Positions 56,381 to 64,000 of a DNA stretch of 64,000 nucleotides are shown here, in pieces (position 1 is the first letter of the stretch; each line of letters starts with the position of its first letter). This stretch comes from Pseudomonas chlororaphis (GTDB taxonomy: Bacteria; Pseudomonadota; Gammaproteobacteria; Pseudomonadales; Pseudomonadaceae). Below the pieces are notes generated by a model, which saw only the letters and a list, made by a program, of their open reading frames with translations, did not search any database and was not told where the DNA came from. The stretch covers positions 434,001-498,000 of the forward strand of contig NZ_MOAL01000001.1 in assembly GCF_003731765.1 (NCBI RefSeq), read 5' to 3'. Both the position numbers and the translations under genes were made by a program.

Positions 56381-57693
56381 TCGACGCCCTCCGCCAATAC
56401 GGTGATTTCTACCCGACGATTACGCGCCCGCCCTTCGGCGGTGGCATTGGATGCCAGCGGCTCGGTGTCGCTGCGGCCTTCGGCGCTGAAGCGCTCGGGC
56501 TGCCCGGTCTTCGCGGCCAGGATCTGCAACACCGACTCGGCGCGGGCCTGGGACAGCTTCCAGTTGGACGGGAAGCGCAAGGTGGCGATCGGCCGATTGT
56601 CGCTGTGACCGGTCACCCGCACCTCGCCCTTGACCTTGCGGATGGCGTCGGCGATGCGCAGCATCAGCGGCTGGTAGTCATCGACGATGCTGGCGCTGGC
56701 CGAGGCGAACAGTTCGTCGCCACGGATAGTCACCACCGAGCGGTCGACGGCATCTTCCACCGCCACGCGCCCGGCGCGGATTTCGTCGGCCAGGAAACCC
56801 GCCAGGCGCGGACGTTCCACCAGCTTGGGCTGGGCCACTTGGCGGTCGATGGTCTGCACCGGGATTTCCCCCAGGGCATGGATGTTCTTGAACACCGGCT
56901 CGGCATCCGCCGCCAGCTTCAGGCGCAGGCCGAACAGCAACGCCAGAAGCAGCGCGACGCCGATGGCCACGGCGATCCAGGGCGGCATGAATTGCGCCAG
57001 CCGGTCGCGGGCCACGGTGACGCCGCGCCAATGGGGCGACAGCTCACGCTCGTGTTCGCCACGGGCGCTGCGAATCGCCGCCGCAGTGCGTTCACGCAAG
57101 GCTTCCAACTGGCTGCGACCGTCATTCATCACCCGGTAGCGGCCTTCAAAACCCAGGCACATGCACAGGTACAACAGTTCCAGCAGGTACAGGCGCTCCC
57201 GTGGGCTTTGCAGGCAGTGTTCCAGCAGCTGGAAAACCTTCTCGCCGCCCCAGGCTTCGTTGTGCACGGTGATCAGCAGGCTCTGCTTGCCCCAGTCGCT
57301 GGTGCTGCCCCAAGGCGTACTCAATACCGCCTCATCGAGGGCGGTGCACAGCGCGTAACGGGCCAGCAGCACGTCGTTGCGCACCACGCCCGCGGCCTCG
57401 GCACGCTCTTCGAACTGGCGCAGGTAGCCCAGCAACTGGGCCCGCAGGCTGGCCGGGGCCGGGTGGGCAATGGTGTTGCGCAGCCGGGTCAGCAACGCCA
57501 GCAACGGCCCGGCGGCGCTCTCCAGGGGGTTGAGGCCCTGGGCCTGGCCGGTGGACAGCGGCGCGGCCGGCATCGCCAACGCCGGGGCAGGTGCCGGGCG
57601 CCCGGCTTCCGGGGCACGGCCACCGGGACGGGGCATGAATTGGGTGCGGTCATTGGCCGGGGGCTGACCGTTCGAATCGTCGAAGGGATGCAT
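56377..57693 (-). CDS. tssL: T6SS membrane complex protein TssL with OmpA-like domain (extended DotU)
   Basis: Protein of 438 residues. The cytoplasmic DotU/IcmH domain (~60-220) has ALCTALDEAVLSTPWG and LLELLYLCMCLGFEGRYRV. One TM helix is at ~238-256. A C-terminal OmpA/MotB domain (~330-438) with TGHSDNRPIATLRFPSNWKLS and EGRARNRRVEI should grip peptidoglycan, as in extended TssL proteins. Start ATG 57693 is preceded by AGGATAAG; tssK ends six bases upstream. Confidence 0.93.
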   Translation of the reverse strand: MHPFDDSNGQPPANDRTQFMPRPGGRAPEAGRPAPAPALAMPAAPLSTGQAQGLNPLESAAGPLLALLTRLRNTIAHPAPASLRAQLLGYLRQFEERAEAAGVVRNDVLLARYALCTALDEAVLSTPWGSTSDWGKQSLLITVHNEAWGGEKVFQLLEHCLQSPRERLYLLELLYLCMCLGFEGRYRVMNDGRSQLEALRERTAAAIRSARGEHERELSPHWRGVTVARDRLAQFMPPWIAVAIGVALLLALLFGLRLKLAADAEPVFKNIHALGEIPVQTIDRQVAQPKLVERPRLAGFLADEIRAGRVAVEDAVDRSVVTIRGDELFASASASIVDDYQPLMLRIADAIRKVKGEVRVTGHSDNRPIATLRFPSNWKLSQARAESVLQILAAKTGQPERFSAEGRSDTEPLASNATAEGRARNRRVEITVLAEGVE

Positions 57694-57699
57694 CGCGAC

Positions 57700-59034
57700 T
57701 TATCCTCGGATGGCCCAGAAGGCCAGGTTCAACCCCGGGAATTCACCCGCGACATGGAACGCGAAACCGCCGGAATGAATCAGCTGTTTCCAGTGCTCGC
57801 TGCCCCGGTCCAGTTCGTAGTACGTCGAGCCGGCGTGGTACGGCAGTTGCCGTGGCGCCACCGGCAGCGGCAACAGGCCAATGCCCGGCAGTTGCAGGTT
57901 GACCAGGTCGCGGATGTGCTCCACCGAGCCCACCTTGCTTTGCTGGGCGAAGCGCCCGCGCAGGGTTTCGCCGGGCACATCGGCACGCACCACCAGGATG
58001 AAGCTGGCGCTGTCGATCAGGGTCTTGTCGGCCAGCATGGCCACGTGCACGCCGTAGGCTTTCTCGACAATCGGGATCGGGATCGCCTTGCTGTCGATCA
58101 GCATCGACAGGGCTTCACGCAGGGCCTGCATCACCGGGGCAAAGCTCGGTGCCAGTTCGTCGTGCAGGTACGGCGGGTATTCCGCCGGACGCCGGGCACT
58201 GTTGGAAAAGGTCGCGAACTCACCGGCCAGGCTCACCAGCTCGCTGTACAGCCGCTCCGGGTGCAATGGGCTGAGCTGGCTCAGGTGGCTGATCAGCGGC
58301 TGGGCGCGGTTGACCAGTTGCAACAGCATGAAGTCGGCAATTTCCGAGGCACCGCCCGCACCCGACGCCACCACGCGCCCGGCCAGGGCTTCGCCGCGTT
58401 GGTGCAACAGGCCCAGCAACTCGCTGCGGAACGCCGCCAGGGGTTTGGCCGCGGCCACGTCGAGCACCGGCGGGATGTAACTGTCATCGAGGATCAGGGC
58501 ACGGTCAGCGCGCTTTTCCTTGACCCGCACCAGGCCGATGGCGGCGTAGTCGCTCAAGCCATCGCCGGCGGTCAACAGACGCAAGGCCCGGGAGCCCACG
58601 GCCACGGGCGCGCGGTTCTCGAACGGAGCGTTGTCATCGCGGACTTCGCGAACCTGGCTCAGGTAACGCGCCCCGCCCAGCTCTTCGCCTTCATCCACGG
58701 TGTCCCGGGCACCGGCCCGCTTGAGCGGCAAGGCCAGGTACACCAGGCCGTCGCGCAGGCCGTCGTCGATGTTCAGCGGGCTCGGCGCCAGATCGTCATG
58801 GGGAATGTTGAACGGCGTGCCATCGGGCAACAGGCCACGGGCCGAAACAATGGCCAGTTTGCCCTGAGCCAGCAGCCCCTGGTCCAGCTGCAGCTCGGAG
58901 AAGCCCCAGGCGCCCACGCTCAGCGGACGGCTGCGGGCATCAATGAGGTTTTCCAGGTAACGGTCATGCTGTTGGAAGTGCTGGGTTCCAATGAACATGC
59001 CTTCCGACCAGACCACGCGATTGTTCCAGGACAT
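57700..59034 (-). CDS. tssK: T6SS baseplate protein TssK
   Basis: Baseplate subunit of 444 residues that links the T6SS baseplate to the membrane complex. Start MSWNNRVVWSEGMFIGTQHFQQHDRYLE is the typical N-terminus (cut here into its WSEGM and QHFQQHDR signatures); the C-terminal YYELDRGSEHWKQLIHSGGFAFH block is also characteristic. Start ATG 59034 follows GGAGC; tssJ ends 15 bases upstream. Confidence 0.94.
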   Translation of the reverse strand: MSWNNRVVWSEGMFIGTQHFQQHDRYLENLIDARSRPLSVGAWGFSELQLDQGLLAQGKLAIVSARGLLPDGTPFNIPHDDLAPSPLNIDDGLRDGLVYLALPLKRAGARDTVDEGEELGGARYLSQVREVRDDNAPFENRAPVAVGSRALRLLTAGDGLSDYAAIGLVRVKEKRADRALILDDSYIPPVLDVAAAKPLAAFRSELLGLLHQRGEALAGRVVASGAGGASEIADFMLLQLVNRAQPLISHLSQLSPLHPERLYSELVSLAGEFATFSNSARRPAEYPPYLHDELAPSFAPVMQALREALSMLIDSKAIPIPIVEKAYGVHVAMLADKTLIDSASFILVVRADVPGETLRGRFAQQSKVGSVEHIRDLVNLQLPGIGLLPLPVAPRQLPYHAGSTYYELDRGSEHWKQLIHSGGFAFHVAGEFPGLNLAFWAIRG

Positions 59035-59049
59035 GGTTGCTCCGTTTGC

Positions 59050-59565
59050 CTATTGGGCAGGGCTGGATGGGGACGCCGCGACCGCACTGCGCACTGCGCG
59101 CGCGTCGAGGCTGATCAAGTACTCGCTGTGCTGGCGCGACGGCACGTTGACCACGGTGCGCCACTGCGCCTGGTCGATTTCGCGGTAGCCCACCAACAGG
59201 CCGAGGTGACGGGTAGCCGGGTCCAGGGTGCGTTCCAGGCTCAGTTGGTCACTGGGCTGGATCAGCACCTCGTCCTGATCGATCAGGTCGGCACCCAGGG
59301 TCGCCGGGGCGCGTTCGGCCAGGGCGAAATAGTCGGAGCGCAGGAACAGCGCCGGGTTCTTCAATTCGAAGATGCGCACCCGCACCGGCGCAGGCTCACC
59401 GCCAGGACCGGGGTTGAGCCCGGCCTCGGCCTGAAAGCGCAGGACCAGGCTGGCGGTGTCCGCCGCCTTGGCCGCCTTGGCCGCCTCGGCCACGCTGGGC
59501 GGCGCATCCTTGGCACAGGCGGCCAGCAGGAGCATGGCGGCCAATGTCAGCAATCGTTGAATCAT
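59050..59565 (-). CDS. tssJ: T6SS outer-membrane lipoprotein TssJ
   Basis: Lipoprotein of 171 residues with signal and lipobox LLLAAC, then a transthyretin-like beta domain: LVLRFQAEAGLNPG, PVRVRIFELKNPALFLRSDYF-type strands and LGLLVGYREID. TssJ anchors TssM at the outer membrane. It lies between fha (64-base gap) and tssK. No lysine-rich loop oddity was seen. Confidence 0.92.
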   Translation of the reverse strand: MIQRLLTLAAMLLLAACAKDAPPSVAEAAKAAKAADTASLVLRFQAEAGLNPGPGGEPAPVRVRIFELKNPALFLRSDYFALAERAPATLGADLIDQDEVLIQPSDQLSLERTLDPATRHLGLLVGYREIDQAQWRTVVNVPSRQHSEYLISLDARAVRSAVAASPSSPAQ

Positions 59566-59629
59566 CCTGCGTCCTCAATGACGTATCAGCTGTCCGTGTT
59601 TCGGTGTTTACAAGGTGATCCGGGCCCGC

Positions 59630-61105
59630 TCAGGAACGCCGCAGCCGGTGGGTGTGCTCTTCATAGGCACGACTGAATTCACGCCCGAACAGGTCCTGGA
59701 AGTCGTCCTGGGCCTCGCGGGAAATCTGGCTGTAGAGCGCAGTGAATTGCTGCCAGTACTGAGCCTGGCGCGAACCACTGAACAGGTTGCTCAAGCCGCC
59801 GGGCTTGCCCATGCGGGTTTCCAGCTCGGCCGGTTCGAAGCGCTGCAACAGATGCTTGATGGCCGCTTCCACCCCGGCCATGACCGCCAGCTGGTGAGCC
59901 CGCAGGTCATCGAAACTGTCCTGCACCGCCAGGTCCGGCGCCATGAATGCCTGGTTGCTGCGCCGCAGCATCAGCAACATGGCTTCATCCACATTGGGGG
60001 CGAACTTCAGCGGGTTGTTCTCCACCGGGCGAATCATGGTCTGCTGCATGCGGAACTCGCCCTTGAGGCTGCTGCGGGCGCGCAACACATCGATCAGGCC
60101 CTCAACCATCAAGCGGTAGCTGCGACCGAGGTTTTCCATCTGCGCCTCGGCCTGCTCCCGGTCGATGCGCAAGTGATCAATGCCGGCGCCGCGCAAAAAG
60201 GCCTGCAGCAGGTCGGCTTGCGGGGCTGTCGCGGGCGCTGCCGGCGCCACAGGTGCAGGTGCAGGTGCAGGTGCAGGTGCAGGTGCAGGCGAAACCAGGG
60301 GCGAGGTTGCCGCAACAGGGACGTCAAGTGGCAGGGGTTGTGGCGGCGGCGCAATCGGTGCGCTGGCAACGGCGGGCTGTGCAAACGGCAGGGCTGCAAC
60401 TGCAATGTCCGCCCAGGGGTCGGCGGCAGGCGCCGGCGTATCGGCAAACAGATCCCAGTCTGCGGGGATCATCGGCGCGCCACTCACCGCCGCGGGTGCG
60501 ACGACCGGCGCCGGAGTGGGCGTTGGCGTTGGCGTTGGCGGACGGAAATCATGCTGTTCGGCCGGCACATGATCGGCCTGGGTGGCCGGTGGCGTGGCGC
60601 TGGGCGTCAGGAAGTCGAACAGGTCGGGCATGGTGGCCATGGACGAGCCGCCCTGGAAGTGGGCAATCAGCGCCGGGGCAATGACTGGAGTCGGCGCCGG
60701 ATCGTGCGCCTGACGCCCCATCAAGGCGTCAAAACTGTTGGAACTGTTCTCGGCAAACCCCTGGGTACCGCCCACGCCAAGATCGAAATCGATGCGCGCA
60801 CTGATCTCGTACTCGCCGATGCGGATCACTTCGCCATCGGCCAGCGGCTCGCTGTTACCCCGGCGCAGACGCACACCGGCCTTGACCAACTCCACACCAT
60901 TAGTGCTGTTATCGGTTAAGTAGTAGCGGCCTTCTTTATATTGAATAACGCAATGTAGCGCGGAAACTAAGCGCTCTGGATCTGGAAGTACCCAATCATT
61001 ATCCGCGCTGCGGCCAATTGCCATCACACCCCGATCCATTACTTTCTCGGGGCATTGGCCGGGGGTAATCTTGTGATAACTAGTGATAGTCAGACACAGC
61101 GACAT
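59630..61105 (-). CDS. fha1: T6SS FHA-domain scaffold protein Fha (TagH)
   Basis: Protein of 491 residues. An N-terminal FHA domain (~20-105) has MAIGRSADNDWVLPDP, SALHCVIQ and STNGVEL, the phosphothreonine-binding set. A long Pro/Ala/Thr-rich linker (~150-300) includes PTPTPTPTPAP and a (PA)n run. The C-terminal TagH-type domain (~300-491) ends FGREFSRAYEEHTHRLRRS. Fha is the substrate of PpkA and promotes T6SS assembly. Start ATG 61105 follows AAGGAGG. First gene of the minus-strand T6SS operon. Confidence 0.93.
   Translation of the reverse strand: MSLCLTITSYHKITPGQCPEKVMDRGVMAIGRSADNDWVLPDPERLVSALHCVIQYKEGRYYLTDNSTNGVELVKAGVRLRRGNSEPLADGEVIRIGEYEISARIDFDLGVGGTQGFAENSSNSFDALMGRQAHDPAPTPVIAPALIAHFQGGSSMATMPDLFDFLTPSATPPATQADHVPAEQHDFRPPTPTPTPTPAPVVAPAAVSGAPMIPADWDLFADTPAPAADPWADIAVAALPFAQPAVASAPIAPPPQPLPLDVPVAATSPLVSPAPAPAPAPAPAPVAPAAPATAPQADLLQAFLRGAGIDHLRIDREQAEAQMENLGRSYRLMVEGLIDVLRARSSLKGEFRMQQTMIRPVENNPLKFAPNVDEAMLLMLRRSNQAFMAPDLAVQDSFDDLRAHQLAVMAGVEAAIKHLLQRFEPAELETRMGKPGGLSNLFSGSRQAQYWQQFTALYSQISREAQDDFQDLFGREFSRAYEEHTHRLRRS
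60251..60290. repeat. Hexanucleotide repeat AGGTGC within fha
   Basis: Six exact copies of AGGTGC (60251-60286) plus AGGC; on the coding strand it encodes alternating Pro-Ala. A second short run, three copies of GTTGGC (60522-60539) preceded by a GTGGGC variant, encodes Pro-Thr. Copy-number change would keep frame and alter linker length. Confidence 0.9.
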
Positions 61106-61377
61106 CGCGCCTCCTTGCTGTACTTCGCCTGCGAACCGCCGCTAGGAAAAAAGTTCCGTCACGCTTGAAAAAAAACCACAAAAAAGCCTCAAAACAGCGT
61201 CTCTATCCGCCTGAAAGCCCCATTCTAAAGGCCCCAGATGACAAAAACTGTTTTTCGACCAGCAAAACTGACTTGATAGTCAAAGAAGTTTATTGGCGAC
61301 ATCTCAGTGTCACGAAGAGTGAATAGCTTACCTTGACAAGCCCCAACTACTACACCAAAAATGCACAACTTCTTGTA

Positions 61378-61385
61378 CACGGATG
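61378..61385 (+). promoter_or_regulatory. RsmA/CsrA-type motif CACGGATG upstream of tssA
   Basis: Exact match to CANGGAYG on the tssA-sense strand. Further GGA motifs overlap the tssA ribosome site (ACGGAG, 61483-61488) and start codon (GTGGATG, 61499-61505). It acts only if the tssA transcript begins upstream of 61378; the best -10 candidate seen is downstream of it, which weakens this particular site. Confidence 0.4.
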
Positions 61386-61425
61386 ATGGCTCACTAACAT
61401 CAATGAGTCTATATAAACCAAGAAA

Positions 61426-61441
61426 TGTGACCTGGTTCACA
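61426..61441. promoter_or_regulatory. CRP/Vfr-type dyad upstream of tssA
   Basis: TGTGA-CCTGGT-TCACA, perfect five-base arms with six-base spacing, preceded by AAA as in the CRP consensus. It starts just downstream of the TATATA/TATAAA box (61410-61417), where a bound Vfr-type protein would more likely block than activate. Confidence 0.5.
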
Positions 61442-61498
61442 AAGAACTAAGCCTTAGTTACCCGACTGTTCAGCGGGCTGATACGGAGATCAAATCAA

Positions 61499-62518
61499 GT
61501 GGATGTGCCCCTGTTGCTCGCCGCCGTTTCCGCGACTTCGCCCTGTGGCGAAGACCTGGAATATGACGCGAACTTTCTGCACTTGGAGCGGGCCGCCCAA
61601 GGCCAGCCCGAGCGCAGCATGGGCGACTCGATCCTGCCTGCCGAACCGCCGGACTGGCGCAGCATACGCCAGCAAAGCCTGGACCTGCTGGCCCGCAGCA
61701 AAGACCTGCGCATCACCCATTTTCTTCTGCAAAGCACCCTGGCCCTCGATGGCCTGCCGGGGCTTGCCGACAGCCTGCAACTGATCGAACAACTGCTCGC
61801 CACCTACTGGCCCGAGTTGCACCCGCGCCTGGACGCCGATGACGACAACGACCCCACGGTGCGCATCAATGCCCTGGCCGGTTTGACCTGCGACACCACC
61901 GTCGGCCTGCTGCGTGAAAGCATCCTCACCCGCTCCCGGGCCTTCGGGCCGGTCAGCCTGCGTGCGGCGTTCAACGCCAGCGGCTTGCAGCATTTCAACG
62001 GCGAAAGCCTGAGTGCCGAGCACCTGGCCGGCGCCCTGCAAGACAGCGACGCCGAGCAGCTGGAGCTGGTACGCAACGCCTTGCGCAGCGCGCGCGCGTC
62101 CTGCGAGGCCATCGAGCAATACGTCAGCGAACACGTGGGCAGCGCCAGTGGCGTGGACCTTTCGGCCCTCAAGCAGCCGCTCAAGCTGGCCCTGCAAGTG
62201 CTCGGGCAACACGCCCCGCAAGGTGCCGACAGCGTAGAGGCGGACGTCGCCGAACAGGCCCCCGACAACGACCCGGCCCAGCCAGTGGCCAGTGCGGCGC
62301 CGCGCGTCTCCGGCGAGATCAACAGCCGCGACGATGTGCTGCGCAGCCTCGACCGGATCCTCGCGTACTACCAGCGCCACGAGCCGTCCAGCCCGCTGCC
62401 GATGCTGTTGAACCGGGCCAAGAATCTGGTCAACGCCGACTTCGCGGCCATCGTGCGCAACCTGATTCCCGACGGCATGTCCCAATTTGAAAACCTGCGT
62501 GGCCCGGAAGGCGAATAA
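61499..62518 (+). CDS. tssA: T6SS baseplate/sheath-cap protein TssA
   Basis: Protein of 339 residues with the N-terminal ImpA domain (LLAAVSATSPCGEDLEYD; LPAEPPDWRSI; LATYWPELHPRLDADDDNDPTVRINAL-type block) and a C-terminal helical domain with SRDDVLRSLDRILAYYQRHEPSSP and LLNRAKNLVNADF. This C-terminal form is the short TssA1 type of P. aeruginosa H1. Start is GTG 61499, 10 bases after GGAG (61485-61488). First gene of the plus-strand T6SS operon. Confidence 0.93.
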   Translation: MDVPLLLAAVSATSPCGEDLEYDANFLHLERAAQGQPERSMGDSILPAEPPDWRSIRQQSLDLLARSKDLRITHFLLQSTLALDGLPGLADSLQLIEQLLATYWPELHPRLDADDDNDPTVRINALAGLTCDTTVGLLRESILTRSRAFGPVSLRAAFNASGLQHFNGESLSAEHLAGALQDSDAEQLELVRNALRSARASCEAIEQYVSEHVGSASGVDLSALKQPLKLALQVLGQHAPQGADSVEADVAEQAPDNDPAQPVASAAPRVSGEINSRDDVLRSLDRILAYYQRHEPSSPLPMLLNRAKNLVNADFAAIVRNLIPDGMSQFENLRGPEGE

Positions 62519-62598
62519 GCCCCCAAGGCGCCCGCAGCCCCGTTAACGGCAACCACCGATGACGCCAACACCGTCGCAGCAGCGACCAGGAGCACAAC

Positions 62599-63114
62599 GT
62601 GGCGAAGCAAAGTTCTCAGAAGTTCATCGCGCGCAACCGCGCGCCCCGGGTGCAGATCGAGTACGACGTGGAACTCTACGGCGCCGAGAAGAGGGTCCAG
62701 CTGCCCTTCGTCATGGGTGTGATGGCTGACTTGGCGGGCAAACCGGCCGAGCCACTGGCCGCCGTTGCCGACCGCAAGTTCCTGGAAATCGACGTCGACA
62801 ACTTCGACTCGCGCCTCAAGGCCATGCAGCCGCGGGTGGCGTTCCACGTGCCCAATGAACTGACCGGCGAAGGCAACCTTAGCCTGGACATCACCTTCGA
62901 GAGCATGGACGACTTCAGCCCGGCGGCCGTGGCCCGCAAGGTCGATTCGTTGAACCAGTTGCTGGAAGCCCGCACTCAGCTGGCCAACCTGCTGACCTAC
63001 ATGGACGGCAAGACCGGCGCTGAAGAAATCATCATGAAAGCCATCAAGGATCCGGCGTTGCTCCAGGCCCTGGCGAGTGCGCCAAAGCCTGTGGACTCCG
63101 AGCCCAACGCGTAA
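62599..63114 (+). CDS. tssB: T6SS sheath small subunit TssB (VipA)
   Basis: Contractile sheath subunit of 171 residues with typical start SQKFIARNRAPRVQIEYDVE, LPFVMGVMADLAG and the VDNFDSRLKAMQPRV block. It pairs with TssC to form the sheath around the Hcp tube. An 80-base gap separates it from tssA; tssC begins 16 bases after its stop. Confidence 0.96.
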   Translation: MAKQSSQKFIARNRAPRVQIEYDVELYGAEKRVQLPFVMGVMADLAGKPAEPLAAVADRKFLEIDVDNFDSRLKAMQPRVAFHVPNELTGEGNLSLDITFESMDDFSPAAVARKVDSLNQLLEARTQLANLLTYMDGKTGAEEIIMKAIKDPALLQALASAPKPVDSEPNA

Positions 63115-63130
63115 ATCAGGACCAACGATC

Positions 63131-64000
63131 ATGACCGAATTGATGCGTGACAATCAGGGCCAACCGGCCGCCACCGAGCAAGCCAGCGAGTTCGCCTCCC
63201 TGCTGCTGCAGGAATTCAAACCCAAGACCGAGCGCGCTCGCGAAGCTGTGGAGACCGCGGTTCGCACCCTGGCCGAACAGGCCCTGGCGCAGACCGACCT
63301 GGTGTCCAACGATGCGATCAAATCGATCGAATCGATCATCGCCGCCATCGACGCCAAGCTCACCGCCCAGGTCAACCAGGTGATCCATCACCCGGAATTC
63401 CAGAAGCTGGAAAGCGCCTGGCGCGGCCTGCACTATCTGGTGAATAACACCGAAAGCGACGAGCAGCTGAAGATCCGTGTGCTCAACATCTCCAAGCCGG
63501 AGCTGCACAAGACCCTGAAGAAATTCAAGGGCACGGCCTGGGACCAGAGCCCGCTGTTCAAGAAGATGTACGAAGAGGAATACGGCCAGTTCGGCGGCGA
63601 GCCGTACGGCTGCCTGGTGGGCGACTACTACTTCGACCAGTCGCCACCGGACGTGGAACTGCTGGGCGAACTGTCCAAGGTCTGCGCGGCCATGCACTCG
63701 CCGTTCATTGCAGCGGCATCGCCGACCGTGATGGGCATGGGCTCATGGCAGGAACTGTCCAACCCACGGGACCTGACCAAGATCTTCACCACCCCGGAGT
63801 ACGCCGGCTGGCGCTCCCTGCGTGAGTCTGAAGACGCACGCTACATCGGCCTGACCATGCCGCGCTTCCTGGCGCGCCTGCCGTACGGGGCCAAGACCGA
63901 CCCGGTGGAAGCCTTCGCCTTCGAAGAAAACACCGACGGCGCCGACAGCTCCAAGTACACCTGGGCCAACGCCGCGTACGCCATGGCGGTGAACATCAAC
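63131..64000 (+). CDS. tssC: T6SS sheath large subunit TssC (VipB), 3' end beyond window
   Basis: The first 290 codons of the sheath large subunit. Family blocks visible: HHPEFQKLESAWRGLHYLV, the KFKGTAWDQSPLFKKMYEEEYG segment in part, GGEPYGCLVGDYYFD and PFIAAASPTVMG. Full TssC is about 490-500 residues, so roughly 200 residues are missing. Start ATG 63131 follows a weak site (AGGACC). Confidence 0.96.
   Translation, partial: MTELMRDNQGQPAATEQASEFASLLLQEFKPKTERAREAVETAVRTLAEQALAQTDLVSNDAIKSIESIIAAIDAKLTAQVNQVIHHPEFQKLESAWRGLHYLVNNTESDEQLKIRVLNISKPELHKTLKKFKGTAWDQSPLFKKMYEEEYGQFGGEPYGCLVGDYYFDQSPPDVELLGELSKVCAAMHSPFIAAASPTVMGMGSWQELSNPRDLTKIFTTPEYAGWRSLRESEDARYIGLTMPRFLARLPYGAKTDPVEAFAFEENTDGADSSKYTWANAAYAMAVNIN

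Larger units (their letters stand above)
61106..61498. promoter_or_regulatory. Divergent fha-tssA control region
   Basis: A 393-base region clearly poorer in GC than both flanks. It holds a TAGAAT -10-like box for fha (minus, 61222-61227) and a TATATA/TATAAA box for tssA (61410-61417). Inverted repeats include TGACT-TGAT-AGTCA (61269-61282) and GACA-TCTCAG-TGTC (61298-61311). A 71-codon minus-strand frame (61225-61440) shows no ribosome site or family and is taken as non-coding. Confidence 0.6.

Noticed and set aside
53030..59676. Very long plus-strand open frames (about 1,190 and 1,020 codons) opposite tssM, tssL and tssK
   Set aside because: They are antisense shadows produced by GC-rich third codon positions; composition is His/Gln/Arg-rich with no family motifs, and the minus-strand genes are certain.
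61269..61282. Anr/Fnr box in the T6SS promoter region
   Set aside because: The dyad is TGACT-N4-AGTCA; it does not fit TTGAT-N4-ATCAA.
61225..61440. A 71-codon minus-strand frame in the fha-tssA region
   Set aside because: Low GC like the surrounding control DNA, no ribosome site, overlaps promoter-like boxes and dyads, and no recognisable family.

Overview
The window is GC-rich, densely coded chromosomal DNA from a Pseudomonas species, most likely of the P. fluorescens group. Four things point there: the gene order rep-xpt-cycB-pauR-dadX-ridA-dadA-dadR ... kauB-rpmG-rpmB-dppA-radC-coaBC-dut-algC-argB-pyrE-crc-rph-yicC-gmk-rpoZ-spoT-ridA-(exbBD-tonB)-oxyR-recG, which I remember as the P. aeruginosa PA5296-PA5345 order; the Pseudomonas-specific Crc, PauR and AlgC proteins; Pseudomonas-type REP palindromes (GTAGGAGC...GGCTTGCCGGCGAT); and GC3-biased codon use that gives very long antisense shadow frames. 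No rRNA, tRNA, prophage, IS element or CRISPR array was seen.

Layout. 1-5.6 kb: 3' part of the Rep helicase gene, xanthine phosphoribosyltransferase, a tandem REP array, an acetyl-CoA hydrolase/transferase and a cytochrome c5. 5.7-19 kb: amino acid and polyamine catabolism, with the PauR regulator, the dadA-ridA-dadX alanine operon divergent from its Lrp-type activator gene dadR, a gamma-glutamylpolyamine-type oxidoreductase, a MocR regulator, a PLD-family lipoprotein, a possible Tai4-like immunity protein, an MFS transporter, the KauB/PauC aldehyde dehydrogenase and a cupin. 19-36 kb: housekeeping genes for ribosomal proteins L28/L33, peptide binding, RadC, CoA synthesis (coaBC), dut, algC, argB, pyrE, Crc, RNase PH, YicC, Gmk, RpoZ, SpoT and RidA, then a lipoprotein and a YeeZ-like epimerase. 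36-43 kb: an exbB-exbD-tonB energy-transduction operon, oxyR-recG and a YbaK/HDOD fusion protein.

43.8-64 kb is a type VI secretion cluster of the P. aeruginosa H1 type with the full threonine-phosphorylation control branch. On the minus strand, in transcription order: fha, tssJ, tssK, tssL, tssM, tagF, pppA, ppkA, tagT, tagS, tagR, tagQ, mostly packed with 0-16 nt gaps or ATGA/GTGA/TGATG overlaps. On the plus strand: tssA, tssB and the start of tssC, which runs off the window. The 393-bp divergent fha-tssA region is AT-richer than its surroundings and holds a TGTGA-N6-TCACA dyad and several GGA motifs of RsmA type, so joint transcriptional and post-transcriptional control is plausible.

Most of the window is conserved core genome. 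The less ordinary items are the possible orphan Tai4-like gene, the 106-bp-period REP arrays, in-frame hexanucleotide repeats in fha, several unassigned dyads, and the structure 3' of tagQ.
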